A stretch of 64,000 nt of DNA from Leisingera aquaemixtae (GTDB taxonomy: Bacteria > Pseudomonadota > Alphaproteobacteria > Rhodobacterales > Rhodobacteraceae): assembly GCF_001458395.1 (NCBI RefSeq), contig NZ_CYSR01000010.1, forward strand, positions 86,578 through 150,577, given 5' to 3'. Positions 1 to 9,865 of the stretch are shown here, piece by piece. Numbering within the stretch: the stretch's first letter is position 1; the number at the start of each line of letters is the position of its first letter. The notes under the pieces were generated by a model. It ran no database searches. It saw only the letters and a list, made by a program, of their open reading frames with translations, and was not told where the DNA came from. Made by a program: the position numbers and the translations under genes.

Positions 1-803
1 ATGCCCTGGGTCTCGACCGGAAGACTGGGCATCACATCCTCGACCAGCCCTTCTTCCATGGCTGCGGCGTAGAGGTAGCTGGGCAGATAGGCGATGCCGA
101 GGCCGGATATGGCCGCGGTCAGCAGTGACTGGCCGTCATTCACAGACAGCCAGCCGGAGGTGCGCACCTGGCGCTTTTCGCCGGAGGGCGCGGTGATCTT
201 CCAGACATTGCCGCTGGACTGGCTGGAGTAATGCAGCAGCTTGTGATTGTTCAGCTCGTCGATCTTCTGCGGGCGGCCGAATTTCTCCAGATAGGCGGGG
301 GAGGCGATCATCCGCTTTGTGGTTTCGGTCAGCTTGCGGGCGCGCAAAGAGCTGTCCTCCAGCTCGCCGATCCGCACCGCCATGTCGAACCCTTCGGAGA
401 TCAGCTCCACATAACGGTTGTTCAGCACCATGTTGACGGTGATGTCCGGGAAGTCGCGCAGGAAGTCGGACAGCACCGGCGACAGATGATTGACGCCGAA
501 ATCGGTGGCGACAGAAATCCGCAGAAGGCCCGAGGGCGCCGATTGCATCGAGGTGACCAGCGCATCCGCTTCGCCTGCGTCGTTCAGCACCCGGCGGGCG
601 CGGTCGTAATAGGCCAGCCCGATTTCGGTCGGCGACACCCGGCGGGTGGTGCGGTTCAAAAGCCGCGCGCCCAGGCGGGCTTCCAGGCTGGAGACATGTT
701 TGGAGACCGCCGACTTGGAAATCCCCATTTTGCGCGCCGCATCGGTGAAGCCGCCCTGGTCCACCACATTTGCAAAGGCCTCCATCTCGGTCAGTCGGTC
801 CAT
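1..803 (-). CDS. LysR-family transcriptional regulator (3' end cut by window edge)
   Basis: The reading frame opens at an ATG at 803 on the minus strand and runs off the left edge without a stop, so the C-terminus is missing. It starts MDRLTEMEAFANVVDQGGFT, the classic LysR N-terminus. A winged HTH covers residues 1-60 (TDAARKMGISKSAVSKHVSSLE), with the TRRVSPTEIG wing. The effector domain begins near residue 90 (LLRISVATDFGVNHLSP). The closest remembered type is the AaeR/CrgA-like group. LysR proteins usually act on a neighbouring divergent gene. Here that would be the DUF4399 gene, 283 bp away, but no clear T-N11-A box was identified. The target is unknown. Confidence 0.9.
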   Translation of the reverse strand, partial: MDRLTEMEAFANVVDQGGFTDAARKMGISKSAVSKHVSSLEARLGARLLNRTTRRVSPTEIGLAYYDRARRVLNDAGEADALVTSMQSAPSGLLRISVATDFGVNHLSPVLSDFLRDFPDITVNMVLNNRYVELISEGFDMAVRIGELEDSSLRARKLTETTKRMIASPAYLEKFGRPQKIDELNNHKLLHYSSQSSGNVWKITAPSGEKRQVRTSGWLSVNDGQSLLTAAISGLGIAYLPSYLYAAAMEEGLVEDVMPSLPVETQG

Positions 804-1086
804 GTTCACCCATCCTCGTTAAGCTGTGTTGCCGTCAGGTTTGCCGGGGAAATCGGGCAAGATCGGGGCGGGGGTGGGATAATTGCAGGGTTTTGCAGGG
901 ATCGTTTGCGCAGTGGAAACGGCACCTTGCAGTTCGGCGTGCCGGGCGCCTGCCAGACCTGCGGCGCCCGCCGCTTACCGGCGGCTGCCGCATTTTTGTG
1001 GATTCGTTATGGGCGGCAGGATTGCCAGGACCGGGGCAGCCGCTAGCTTTGTCTTGCTGGTTTAGCAATTTTCTGGAGGACCTGAT

Positions 1087-1527
1087 ATGAAACTGCTGAT
1101 TGCGGCTGCCTTGTCTGCCTGCCTGGCGGCCCCGCTGTGGGCTGGCGGCGAAACGGTCTCGAACCCTGAGGCCAAGGTTTATTTCGCCAATGTCCAGGAC
1201 GGGGACACGGTCGCGTCGCCGGTAACGCTGGTCTTTGGCCTGTCGGGGATGGGCGTGGCGCCGTCGGGGATCGAGAAGGAGAACACCGGCCACCATCACC
1301 TGCTGATCGACCGCCCGCCGCTGGGTCAGGGCGAGGATGGCGCAGATGAGCTGGCCTTTGGCCTGCCGTCGGATGACAACCACCTGCATTTCGGCGGCGG
1401 TCAGACCGAGGTGACGCTGGAGCTGTCCCCGGGCCGCCACACCCTGCAGCTGGTGCTGGGCGATGCAGGCCATGTGCCGCATGCCACGCCGATTGTTTCG
1501 GAACAGATCACCATCACGGTGGAGTGA
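1087..1527 (+). CDS. DUF4399 secreted protein
   Basis: This 146-residue protein starts at an ATG preceded by TGGAGGACCTGAT. It has an N-terminal signal peptide (MKLLIAAALSACLAAPLWA, cleavage near residue 19). The mature part matches the DUF4399 pattern: a small beta-rich domain with NTGHHHLLID near residue 77, the DDNHLHFGGGQTE segment and a C-terminal GRHTLQLVLGDAGHVPH stretch. The several conserved histidines make a periplasmic metal-binding role possible. The biochemical function of the family is not known to me. It stands alone between the LysR regulator and the NIPSNAP gene, 76 bp upstream of the latter, and may be co-transcribed with it. Confidence 0.85.
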   Translation: MKLLIAAALSACLAAPLWAGGETVSNPEAKVYFANVQDGDTVASPVTLVFGLSGMGVAPSGIEKENTGHHHLLIDRPPLGQGEDGADELAFGLPSDDNHLHFGGGQTEVTLELSPGRHTLQLVLGDAGHVPHATPIVSEQITITVE

Positions 1528-1603
1528 CGGTTCGGCCTGCGCCGAAGCTTCCGGCTGGTGGGGCAGGTTAGGGATGTGGTCCTGAACACCCAAAGGACAT
1601 GAC

Positions 1604-1927
1604 ATGCTGACCTGCATCATCCGTTACCGCATCGACCCCGCCAAGAAGGCGCAGTTTGAAAAATACGCCCGCAACTGGGGCCAAGCGATTCCGCGCTGCG
1701 GGGCGGATCTGGTGGGGTATTACGCGCCGCATGAGGGGTCCTCGACGCTGGCCTACGGGATCTACAACGTGGAGAGCCTGGCGGAGTATGAGGCCTACCG
1801 CGCGCGGCTGGCGCAGGATCCGCTGGGGCGCGAGAACTATGAGTTTGCGCAGCGCGAGCGGTTCCTGCTGCGCGAGGACCGGACCTGGCTGACGCTGGCC
1901 TCGGCGCCGCAGGGGCGGGCCGGATAG
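1604..1927 (+). CDS. NIPSNAP family protein
   Basis: This 107-residue protein has a ferredoxin-like alpha+beta barrel fold of the NIPSNAP/dimeric-barrel type (MLTCIIRYRIDPAKKAQFEKYA, later AYGIYNVESLAEYEAYRARL). These proteins usually form dimers. Some relatives are heme-degrading or stress-response enzymes, but bacterial NIPSNAP members mostly have no assigned reaction. The start is supported by AAAGGACATGAC. The next gene begins 11 bp after its stop and encodes another dimeric-barrel protein, so the two are probably one transcript and could form a heterodimeric or sequential pair (inference). Confidence 0.8.
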   Translation: MLTCIIRYRIDPAKKAQFEKYARNWGQAIPRCGADLVGYYAPHEGSSTLAYGIYNVESLAEYEAYRARLAQDPLGRENYEFAQRERFLLREDRTWLTLASAPQGRAG

Positions 1928-1938
1928 GGGAGACGCAG

Positions 1939-2283
1939 ATGATTGCCGTGATTTTCGAGGTGGAGACCGCCGCAGGGCAGAAAGAGGCCTATCTGGAAAC
2001 CGCCGCGGAACTGCGGCCCTTGCTGGAGCAGGTGGACGGATTTCTGTCGGTGGAACGGTTTCAGAGCCTGAGCGCACCGGGCAAGCTCTTGTCGCTGTCT
2101 TTCTGGCGCGATGAAGCAGCGGTTCAGCGCTGGCGGCAGCTGGCGGAGCACCGGGCCGCACAGGCCAAGGGGCGGGCCGGGGTCTTTGCGGACTACCGGC
2201 TGCGGGTGGCGGGTGTGATCCGGGACTACGGGATGACCGCGCGGGACGCGGCGCCGCCGGACAGCCGCGCCGTTCACGGCTGA
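1939..2283 (+). CDS. antibiotic biosynthesis monooxygenase (ABM) domain protein
   Basis: This 114-residue protein begins MIAVIFEVETAAGQKEAYLE and continues through DGFLSVERFQSLSAPGKLLSLSFWRDEAAVQRWR, the pattern of ABM-type dimeric alpha+beta barrels. Most single-domain ABM proteins are cofactor-free oxygenases or proteins of unknown activity, and no substrate can be read from the sequence. A GGGAGACGCAG ribosome-binding site precedes the ATG. It lies 11 bp downstream of the NIPSNAP gene and is followed by a strong GC hairpin that separates it from the convergent DJ-1 gene. Confidence 0.8.
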   Translation: MIAVIFEVETAAGQKEAYLETAAELRPLLEQVDGFLSVERFQSLSAPGKLLSLSFWRDEAAVQRWRQLAEHRAAQAKGRAGVFADYRLRVAGVIRDYGMTARDAAPPDSRAVHG

Positions 2284-2306
2284 GCACGCCGGCGGCGTGG
2301 TGACAG

Positions 2307-2331
2307 CGCCCCGCGCCGCGGGCGCGGGGCG
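2307..2331. terminator. bidirectional hairpin between convergent genes
   Basis: An 11-bp perfect GC stem (2307-2317 with 2321-2331, 3-nt loop) lies between the stop codons of the ABM gene (+) and the DJ-1 gene (-). There is no strong T-tract, so efficiency as an intrinsic terminator is uncertain. Confidence 0.55.
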
Positions 2332-2344
2332 GGGCTGAAACCGG

Positions 2345-2905
2345 TCAGGCTGCGGCGCGCGGGTGCGTGCCTTCCTCAATCTCCTCGGCGATTTTCGACA
2401 CAAACGCCTTCAGGTCTTCGGGCTGGCGGCTGGTCACGATGCCCTGATCCGTAACGACCTCGGTGTCTTTCCAGTTGGCGCCGGCATTGGCGATGTCGGT
2501 CTTGATCGAGTGATAGGACGTCATGTCGCGGCCCTTGGCAACACCGGCCTCCGCCAGCACCCAGGGCGCGTGGCAAACGGCGGCGATCACCTTGCCGCTG
2601 TCATGGAAGGCCTTGACCAGATTGATAACATCCTCCTCGACCCGCAGCAGATCGGGATTGATCTGTCCGCCGGGAATCACCAGCGCGTCGTATCCATCGG
2701 CCTTGGCATCAGCGATTTTCAGATCGGCCTCGGCCTCGCGGCCCCAGTCGCTGCCTTCCCAGCCCTTGGCCGGCTTGCCGTCGAGTGTGGCGACATGGAC
2801 CTCGGCGCCCTTCACACGCAATTGGTCGCGCGGGAATTCCAGTTCCGACTGTTCGAACCCATGGGTGGCAATGATCAGGATTTTTGCATCTGCGATTTTG
2901 GGCAT
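2345..2905 (-). CDS. DJ-1/PfpI family protein (type 1 glutamine amidotransferase-like)
   Basis: The 186-residue protein starts MPKIADAKILIIATHGFEQS at the ATG at 2905. A longer open frame upstream crosses the terminator of the preceding gene and lacks coding character. The DJ-1/PfpI nucleophile elbow AAVCHAPWVLAEAG places the reactive Cys near residue 111 followed by His112, and Glu18 in GFEQSE is the partner acid. The closest remembered relatives are YhbO/PfpI proteins, described as proteases, chaperones or deglycases; which activity applies here is unsettled. It follows the FadH-like gene on the same strand but is separated from it by a hairpin, so it is probably independently expressed. 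Confidence 0.88.
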   Translation of the reverse strand: MPKIADAKILIIATHGFEQSELEFPRDQLRVKGAEVHVATLDGKPAKGWEGSDWGREAEADLKIADAKADGYDALVIPGGQINPDLLRVEEDVINLVKAFHDSGKVIAAVCHAPWVLAEAGVAKGRDMTSYHSIKTDIANAGANWKDTEVVTDQGIVTSRQPEDLKAFVSKIAEEIEEGTHPRAAA

Positions 2906-2968
2906 TACGGGCTCCTTTCCTGTTCTGAAATGCCAAACCGCCCTGCCGGGCGGTGCTGCAGAACAAAC

Positions 2969-3003
2969 GCGCCCCCGCCCGGAGCTGTTCCGGACGGGGG
3001 CGC
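2969..3003 (-). terminator. intrinsic terminator of the FadH-type gene
   Basis: A 9-bp plus 4-bp GC stem with a single internal mismatch (2969-2982 with 2990-3003) follows the stop at 3037 on the minus strand. It is followed in that direction by a T-rich GTTTGTTCT stretch. A second small hairpin (2937-2954) lies just upstream of the DJ-1 start. Confidence 0.65.
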
Positions 3004-3036
3004 AGGGACTGGAGCGTCGCGGCGTTTGGCCGCAGG

Positions 3037-5088
<2,052 letters not shown>

Positions 5089-5202
5089 CTACAGGATCGG
5101 GCGCGCAGGCCGCCTTGTCACGTGCAAACGCCGCGTCATGCCCTTGCATGCCCCGGCGGCAAGCGGTCTAAGGTTCTGTAAAAGCATTTCGAGGAGAGCC
5201 GG

Positions 5203-5685
5203 ATGACACCGGAAGACATTGCCAAGCTGCCTTACCGCCCCAACGTGGGCGTGATGCTGATCAATGCCGAGGGTGCGGTGTTCGTCGGCCAGCGCAAGGA
5301 CCGGTACAAGGACGCCTGGCAGATGCCGCAGGGCGGGATCGACAAGGGCGAGGACCCGCGGATCGCGGCCCTGCGCGAGCTGGAGGAAGAAACCGGAGTG
5401 GGGCCGGAACTGGTGGAGATCATCGCAGAGAGCGATGGCTGGCTGCTTTATGACCTGCCGCATGACGTGGTGCCCGGGTTCTGGGGCGGCAAATACCGCG
5501 GCCAGGAGCAGAAGTGGTATTTGATGCGGTTCCTGGGAACAGATGACCAAGTGAACATCGAGACCGACCACCCGGAATTCTCCGCTTGGTGCTGGCAGCC
5601 GGTGGAGACCCTGGTGGAGAAGATCGTGCCCTTCAAGCGCGAGGTCTATGCGCGGGTGGTGGCAGAGTTCCGGGAGTATTTGTGA
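5203..5685 (+). CDS. rppH: RNA pyrophosphohydrolase RppH
   Basis: This 160-residue Nudix hydrolase starts [20 protein letters not shown]. The complete Nudix box runs from Gly45 to about Val67 ([10 protein letters not shown], then RELEEETGV). The segment W-x-M-PQGGID is typical of RppH/diadenosine-polyphosphate hydrolases (IalA/NudH), which remove pyrophosphate from 5' triphosphorylated mRNA to start decay. An upstream GAGGAG gives the ribosome-binding site. The next gene starts 1 bp beyond its stop, so they are likely co-transcribed. Confidence 0.95.
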   Translation: MTPEDIAKLPYRPNVGVMLINAEGAVFVGQRKDRYKDAWQMPQGGIDKGEDPRIAALRELEEETGVGPELVEIIAESDGWLLYDLPHDVVPGFWGGKYRGQEQKWYLMRFLGTDDQVNIETDHPEFSAWCWQPVETLVEKIVPFKREVYARVVAEFREYL

Positions 5686-5686
5686 G

Positions 5687-6286
5687 ATGCGTTTGCCGCG
5701 GTTCTTGTCCGGATGTTTCGCCCGGCCGGCACGCCGGCCAGCACCTGGCTTTCCCCCTGGAAAGGCGCTTTGCACCTCCCCAAGGTCAAGCGCTGCCCTA
5801 GGCGTATTCGCCGCAGCGGTGTTGCCGGTTATTTCTGTAACTCCCGCCGCGGCCCTCAGCTGCCTGCCTTGGGGCCCTGCGGACGCCTATGTGCAAGCCG
5901 CTGCATCAGAGCGCGCCTATAACGTCATCGCGGGCGAACTGCGGTTCGACGAAAACCTGCTGCCGCAATCGCATGCGGACAATCCCAATGACACCCCGCC
6001 GCTGACCGAAATCCCGGCACAGCTTTCCGGCAAGATGCTGGAGGGCAAGTATTTCTCAGGGCGGGTCGATGTGCCCGCGGTGCTGGAGGTGGAATGCCTT
6101 GGCCCCTGGTGCGGCGGGATGAAGTCCGGTGCGGATTATGTGTTCTTTGCGGAGCAGCGGGGGCAGGATCTGGTGATCCGGGCGGGTGCCTGCGGCGGCT
6201 TCGCCTTTGACGATACGCCAGAGGTGCGGCGGCAGGTGCTGGATTGCCACCACGGCGCAGCGTGCGAGCCGGCCATGCCGCGGTGA
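5687..6286 (+). CDS. hypothetical cysteine-containing secreted protein
   Basis: This 199-residue protein starts at the ATG immediately after the rppH stop; an upstream in-frame ATG lies inside rppH and is unlikely to be used. An unusually long, basic and Pro/Arg-rich N-region precedes a hydrophobic segment at about residues 36-57 ending TPAAALSC, which looks like a signal sequence. The mature part has about six cysteines in motifs LSCLPWGP, ECLGPWCGG, GACGGFAF and DCHHGAACEP, which suggests disulfides in the periplasm. I do not recognise the family. The first 30 codons may be a misplaced start, but no better in-frame start is visible before the hydrophobic core. Confidence 0.65.
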   Translation: MRLPRFLSGCFARPARRPAPGFPPGKALCTSPRSSAALGVFAAAVLPVISVTPAAALSCLPWGPADAYVQAAASERAYNVIAGELRFDENLLPQSHADNPNDTPPLTEIPAQLSGKMLEGKYFSGRVDVPAVLEVECLGPWCGGMKSGADYVFFAEQRGQDLVIRAGACGGFAFDDTPEVRRQVLDCHHGAACEPAMPR

Positions 6287-6292
6287 CAGGCG

Positions 6293-7168
6293 TCATTCTG
6301 CCGGGGCTGAGGATCGGGCCGTGCGCAGCCGCAGCCGGGACTGGCCGAGCCACAGGCTGAACAGGGCCAGCAGCGCCCCCAGCATCTGATTGGCCGTCAG
6401 CGTCTCGCCCAGCAGCAGCCAGCCCAGGATTACCGCCGACAGCGGGCTGAGCACGCCCAGCAGCGAAACCTGCGAGGGGTCGATCCGGGCGAGGCCGCGG
6501 AACCACAGGATGTAGGTCAGCGCACCGCCGATCAGGCTCATATAGGCCAGGCCCAGGACATTTGCCGCGGTGAAGACGGGCAGCTCCTGCACCGACCAGA
6601 GCGCGGCTGGAATCAGCAGCAGCCCGCCTGCGCTCAGTTGCCAGGCGGTGAAGGTGAGGGGCGGCACCGGCGGCTGCCATTTGCGCGTCAGCACCACGCC
6701 AGCCGCCATCGACACCGCCCCGCCGAGGCCCGCCAGCACGCCCAGCGTGTCAAGCTTGGCGGCAGGGGTCAGCACCAGCAGGGCAACGCCCGCGATGCTC
6801 AGCAGGGCGGCAGCGACGGCAGCGGCGCGGATCGGCGTCTTGAGCAGCACGGCCGACAGAAACACCACGATCAGCGGCTGCACCGCGCCCAGCGTGGCGG
6901 CGACCCCTCCCGGCAGGCGGTAGGCGGACAGGAACAGAAGCACCCAGAACAGCGAGAAGTTCAGCGCGCCCAGCACCATAAGCCGCGGCAGCCAGTCCAG
7001 CGGCGGCAGCTGGCGCACCAGAAGCAACAGCAGCAAACCCGCAGGCAATGCCCGCAGCAGGGCCACTACAATGGGCGAATGGCCGGGCAGCAGAGTTGTC
7101 GTCACGATATAGCTGCTGCCCCAGATGGCAGGGGCCAGCGCCGTCAGCAAAAGGGTCCGGATGGGCAT
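6293..7168 (-). CDS. EamA/DMT-family transporter under MarR control
   Basis: This 291-residue membrane protein starts MPIRTLLLTALAPAIWGSSY, with AGGAGAAACAG before the ATG at 7168; a longer frame upstream overlaps the operator and is rejected. Ten hydrophobic segments form two EamA repeats (N-terminal WGSSYIVTT, and later LAYMSLIGGALTYILWFRGLA). DMT carriers of this group export metabolites or drugs. It is divergent from a MarR regulator, with two near-perfect palindromes in between, so induction by a MarR ligand and a detoxifying efflux role are likely. The substrate cannot be deduced. Confidence 0.88.
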   Translation of the reverse strand: MPIRTLLLTALAPAIWGSSYIVTTTLLPGHSPIVVALLRALPAGLLLLLLVRQLPPLDWLPRLMVLGALNFSLFWVLLFLSAYRLPGGVAATLGAVQPLIVVFLSAVLLKTPIRAAAVAAALLSIAGVALLVLTPAAKLDTLGVLAGLGGAVSMAAGVVLTRKWQPPVPPLTFTAWQLSAGGLLLIPAALWSVQELPVFTAANVLGLAYMSLIGGALTYILWFRGLARIDPSQVSLLGVLSPLSAVILGWLLLGETLTANQMLGALLALFSLWLGQSRLRLRTARSSAPAE

Positions 7169-7178
7169 CTGTTTCTCC

Positions 7179-7222
7179 TTATCTTGATATCGAGATAACA
7201 CATTTTATCTTGACGTCAAGAT
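7179..7222. promoter_or_regulatory. tandem MarR-type operators
   Basis: Two palindromes lie between the divergent EamA and MarR genes. The one at 7179-7198 is 20 bp with one mismatched pair and core ATCTTGATATCGAGAT. The one at 7207-7222 is 16 bp and perfect (ATCTTGACGTCAAGAT). Their centres are 26 bp apart and they share the half-site ATCTTGA. The position would allow one dimer per site to repress both genes. Confidence 0.8.
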
Positions 7223-7244
7223 GTAAGACCCTAAACCAGTTGCC

Positions 7245-7751
7245 ATGGATCATGTGGATTTTATTACCCAGCAATGGGGGAAAGAGCGGCCGGACTTGGA
7301 TGTCACGGCCATGGGGGTGATCGGCCGGGTGGCGCGGCTGTACCTGGCCTATCAGCGCGAGATGCATAAGACCTTTGCGGAATTCGGGCTGAATGCGGCC
7401 AAGTTCGACGTGCTGGCCACCTTGCGCCGGTCTGGGGCGCCCTACACGCTGTCACCGGGCGAGCTGCTGAAGGCAACGATGGTGGCCTCCGGCACCATGA
7501 CCAACCGGATCGACCGGCTGGAGGCGGACGGGCTGGTCAAGCGGGAGGTGAACCCGCAGGACAGCCGCAGTTTCCTGGTCGGTCTGACAGAGGAGGGGTT
7601 TGCCCTGATCGACCGGGCGGTGACGGCGCATGTGCAGACCCAGACCCGGCTGCTGGCAGGGCTGAACGCGGCGGAGGCGGAGGCTTTGACCACCCTTCTG
7701 AGCAAGGCTCAGGCGGCAGCCGACCAATCTGATACAAAAGCCCCCGGCTGA
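7245..7751 (+). CDS. MarR-family transcriptional regulator
   Basis: This 168-residue protein carries a winged HTH typical of MarR. The recognition region is SPGELLKATMVASGTMTNRIDRL and the wing is ADGLVKREVNPQDSRSFLVGLTEEG, including the diagnostic D-x-R motif. Helical ends for dimerisation flank the domain. It is divergent from the EamA transporter gene and should bind the two palindromes at 7179-7222, repressing itself and the transporter. The start is the ATG at 7245, 22 bp beyond the second palindrome. A strong hairpin lies downstream of the stop. Confidence 0.92.
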   Translation: MDHVDFITQQWGKERPDLDVTAMGVIGRVARLYLAYQREMHKTFAEFGLNAAKFDVLATLRRSGAPYTLSPGELLKATMVASGTMTNRIDRLEADGLVKREVNPQDSRSFLVGLTEEGFALIDRAVTAHVQTQTRLLAGLNAAEAEALTTLLSKAQAAADQSDTKAPG

Positions 7752-7802
7752 ACCGGTGAAGCTGCGCGGGCTGGCGCCCTTGCGTCCTGCGGACGGCGGG
7801 CG

Positions 7803-7843
7803 GGGCGTGGCGCGGAGCGGCTTTGCCGCTCCGCGCCACGCCC
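7803..7843. terminator. 18-bp perfect hairpin between convergent genes
   Basis: The arms 7803-7820 and 7826-7843 are perfectly complementary (18 bp) with a 5-nt loop CTTTG. It sits between the MarR gene (+) and the PfkB kinase gene (-). No T-tract follows on either strand, so it may act through Rho, or be a mobile short palindromic repeat rather than a simple intrinsic terminator. Confidence 0.6.
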
Positions 7844-7901
7844 AACTGGAGAGATTGCACCGTCAGGTGCGGTTTCGACGGGCGGGAGTGCCGCGACGCA
7901 C

Positions 7902-8894
7902 TTAGACCAAACCGGCCTCTTCCAGCAGGTGCAGCACGTGGGTTTCCGGGCGCGGGCCGATGTGGCGGATCACCTCGCCGGCGCAGATGCAGCCCATCCG
8001 GGCGCAGATTTCCATGCTGCGGCCGTTGGCCATGCCGAACAGGAAACCGGCAGCAAACTGGTCGCCCGCACCGGTGGCATCCACCGGCACAATCGTCTCG
8101 ACCGGCACGTCGATGCGCTCACCGTTGTTCAGCACCGTAACCCCGTCTCCGGAGCGGGTGCAGACCACCAGCGGGCAGATCGCAGCGGTCTTGGCAATTG
8201 CGTCTTCCAGGTCGCTGGTTTCGAACAGGGCGCAGATTTCGTCCTGGTTGCCGATCACGAAATCCAGCTCGTTGCCGATCAGATTGAGGAAATCGGCCCG
8301 GTGGCGTTCGACGCAGAACGGATCGGAGATCGAGATGCCAACCTTGCCGCCGCCCTCGCGGCAGTCGCGGGCGGCCTCCAGAAAGGCGGTCTTGCCCTTG
8401 TCCTTATCAAACAGGTAGCCCTCCAGGAACATGATCTGCGCGTTGCCGGCCACCTCTTGCGGCACGTCCGCCGAACTCAGCTCGGAAGAAATGCCCAGAT
8501 ATGTGTTCATCGAGCGTTCGCCGTCCGGCGAGACAAAGATCATCGACCGCGAGGTCGGCAGCTCGCCGTCGGCAACCGGCGGGTTCACGAAAGCCACGCC
8601 TTCATTGTTCATCGCATCGGCGTAGAATTTACCCAGCGCATCGTCGCGGACCCGGCCGATGAACGCCGCCTCCAGCCCCAGCGCGCCGGCGCCCGCGATG
8701 GTGTTGGCCACTGAGCCGCCGGGGGTCAGCACCCGGTTGCTCATCGCCGCGTAAAGATCCTCGCAGCGGTCGCGTTCGATCAGCTGCATGATGCCTTTTT
8801 CGATGCCCTGCTCGGCAAGGAAGCTGTCCTCGCACTGCGCAATCACGTCGACGACAGCGTTGCCGATACCGACGAGATGATAGGTTTTGGTCAT
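7902..8894 (-). CDS. PfkB-family kinase, adenosine kinase-like
   Basis: This 330-residue ribokinase-fold kinase starts MTKTYHLVGIGNAVVDVIAQ, with AGGAGGGCAG before the ATG at 8894. PfkB signature 1 is in the TPGGSVANTIAGAGAL segment. Signature 2 is VDATGAGDQFAAGFLFG near residues 283-299, whose Asp is the catalytic base. The adenosine kinase group is favoured by the N-terminal IGNAVVDV pattern and by overall similarity to proteobacterial adenosine kinases, but sugar kinases of the same family cannot be excluded. It would phosphorylate adenosine (purine salvage) or a related sugar. It appears to stand alone. Confidence 0.82.
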   Translation of the reverse strand: MTKTYHLVGIGNAVVDVIAQCEDSFLAEQGIEKGIMQLIERDRCEDLYAAMSNRVLTPGGSVANTIAGAGALGLEAAFIGRVRDDALGKFYADAMNNEGVAFVNPPVADGELPTSRSMIFVSPDGERSMNTYLGISSELSSADVPQEVAGNAQIMFLEGYLFDKDKGKTAFLEAARDCREGGGKVGISISDPFCVERHRADFLNLIGNELDFVIGNQDEICALFETSDLEDAIAKTAAICPLVVCTRSGDGVTVLNNGERIDVPVETIVPVDATGAGDQFAAGFLFGMANGRSMEICARMGCICAGEVIRHIGPRPETHVLHLLEEAGLV

Positions 8895-9021
8895 AAACTG
8901 CCCTCCTCGGGGATGTTCGTGCCGGGTCCGGGACCGGCGTGTCTCTTTCGATAGTTGCAATGGCCGGGGCCGGCCAGGCGGCGCGCCGCCCGCGCATGGG
9001 CTGCGTCACAGCGCCCGCGCC

Positions 9022-9666
9022 TCAAAGGTTCTTGTCCTCATACATGCAGAGGTCGCGGATCAGGCAGCTGCCGCACAACGGTTTGCGCGCCTTGCAGTGG
9101 TAGCGGCCGTGCAGGATCAGCCAGTGATGGGCGTGCTGCTGGAAATCCACCGGGATGTTGTCTTCGATGGCGCGTTCCACCGCATCGACATCCTTGCCCG
9201 GGCAGATGCCGGAGCGGTTGCCGACCCGGAAGATATGGGTATCGACCGCCTGGGCCGGGTAACGCCACCACATGTTCAGGACCACGTTGGCGGTCTTGCG
9301 GCCGACGCCGGGCAGCGACTGCAGTGCGGCGCGGGAATTCGGGACCTCGCCGCCGTACTCCTCGACCAGGATCCGCGACAGCTTGATCACGTTCTTGGCC
9401 TTGTTGCGGTAAAGGCCGATGGTCTTGATATGCTCGATCAGGCGCTCCTCGCCCAGGTCCAGCATCTTTTGCGGGGTGTCCGCGATTTTGAACAATTCAT
9501 GGGTTGCCTTGTTCACGCCGGCATCGGTTGCCTGCGCGGACAGCGCCACCGCCACCACCAGCGTGTAGGCGTTGACGTGATCCAGCTCGCCCTTGGGTTC
9601 GGGCTCCGCCGCCTGAAACCGGGTAAAGATCTCGCGGAGGGTATGATAATCGAGTTGCTTGGCCAT
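9022..9666 (-). CDS. nth: endonuclease III
   Basis: This 214-residue DNA glycosylase/AP lyase of base-excision repair removes oxidised pyrimidines. The helix-hairpin-helix LPGVGRKTANVV carries the catalytic Lys124, and VDTHIFRV carries Asp142. The C-terminal 4Fe-4S cluster motif is C191-x6-C198-x2-C201-x5-C207, fully intact. Length matches the family (about 211-215). The start MAKQLDYHTL at 9666 is the only sensible ATG. An inverted repeat (GCGCAA, 6 nt, TTGCGC; 9698-9715) lies just upstream and could be part of its promoter. Confidence 0.96.
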   Translation of the reverse strand: MAKQLDYHTLREIFTRFQAAEPEPKGELDHVNAYTLVVAVALSAQATDAGVNKATHELFKIADTPQKMLDLGEERLIEHIKTIGLYRNKAKNVIKLSRILVEEYGGEVPNSRAALQSLPGVGRKTANVVLNMWWRYPAQAVDTHIFRVGNRSGICPGKDVDAVERAIEDNIPVDFQQHAHHWLILHGRYHCKARKPLCGSCLIRDLCMYEDKNL

Positions 9667-9865
9667 CGCGCGCCATATGTACAGGTCAGACCTTAAAGCG
9701 CAATTTATTTTGCGCCCCGGAACCCGCTAGACGGGCGTTTCACGGCGGCACTCCGGCCAGCCTGCACAACGCGGTTGCGCCGGGCGATGGATTTCGCATG
9801 TTCCGGGTCGAATGGCGGGCCTGCGCGCGGTAACCTGGCTTGCATGACTGCCGAAGGACAGAGCG

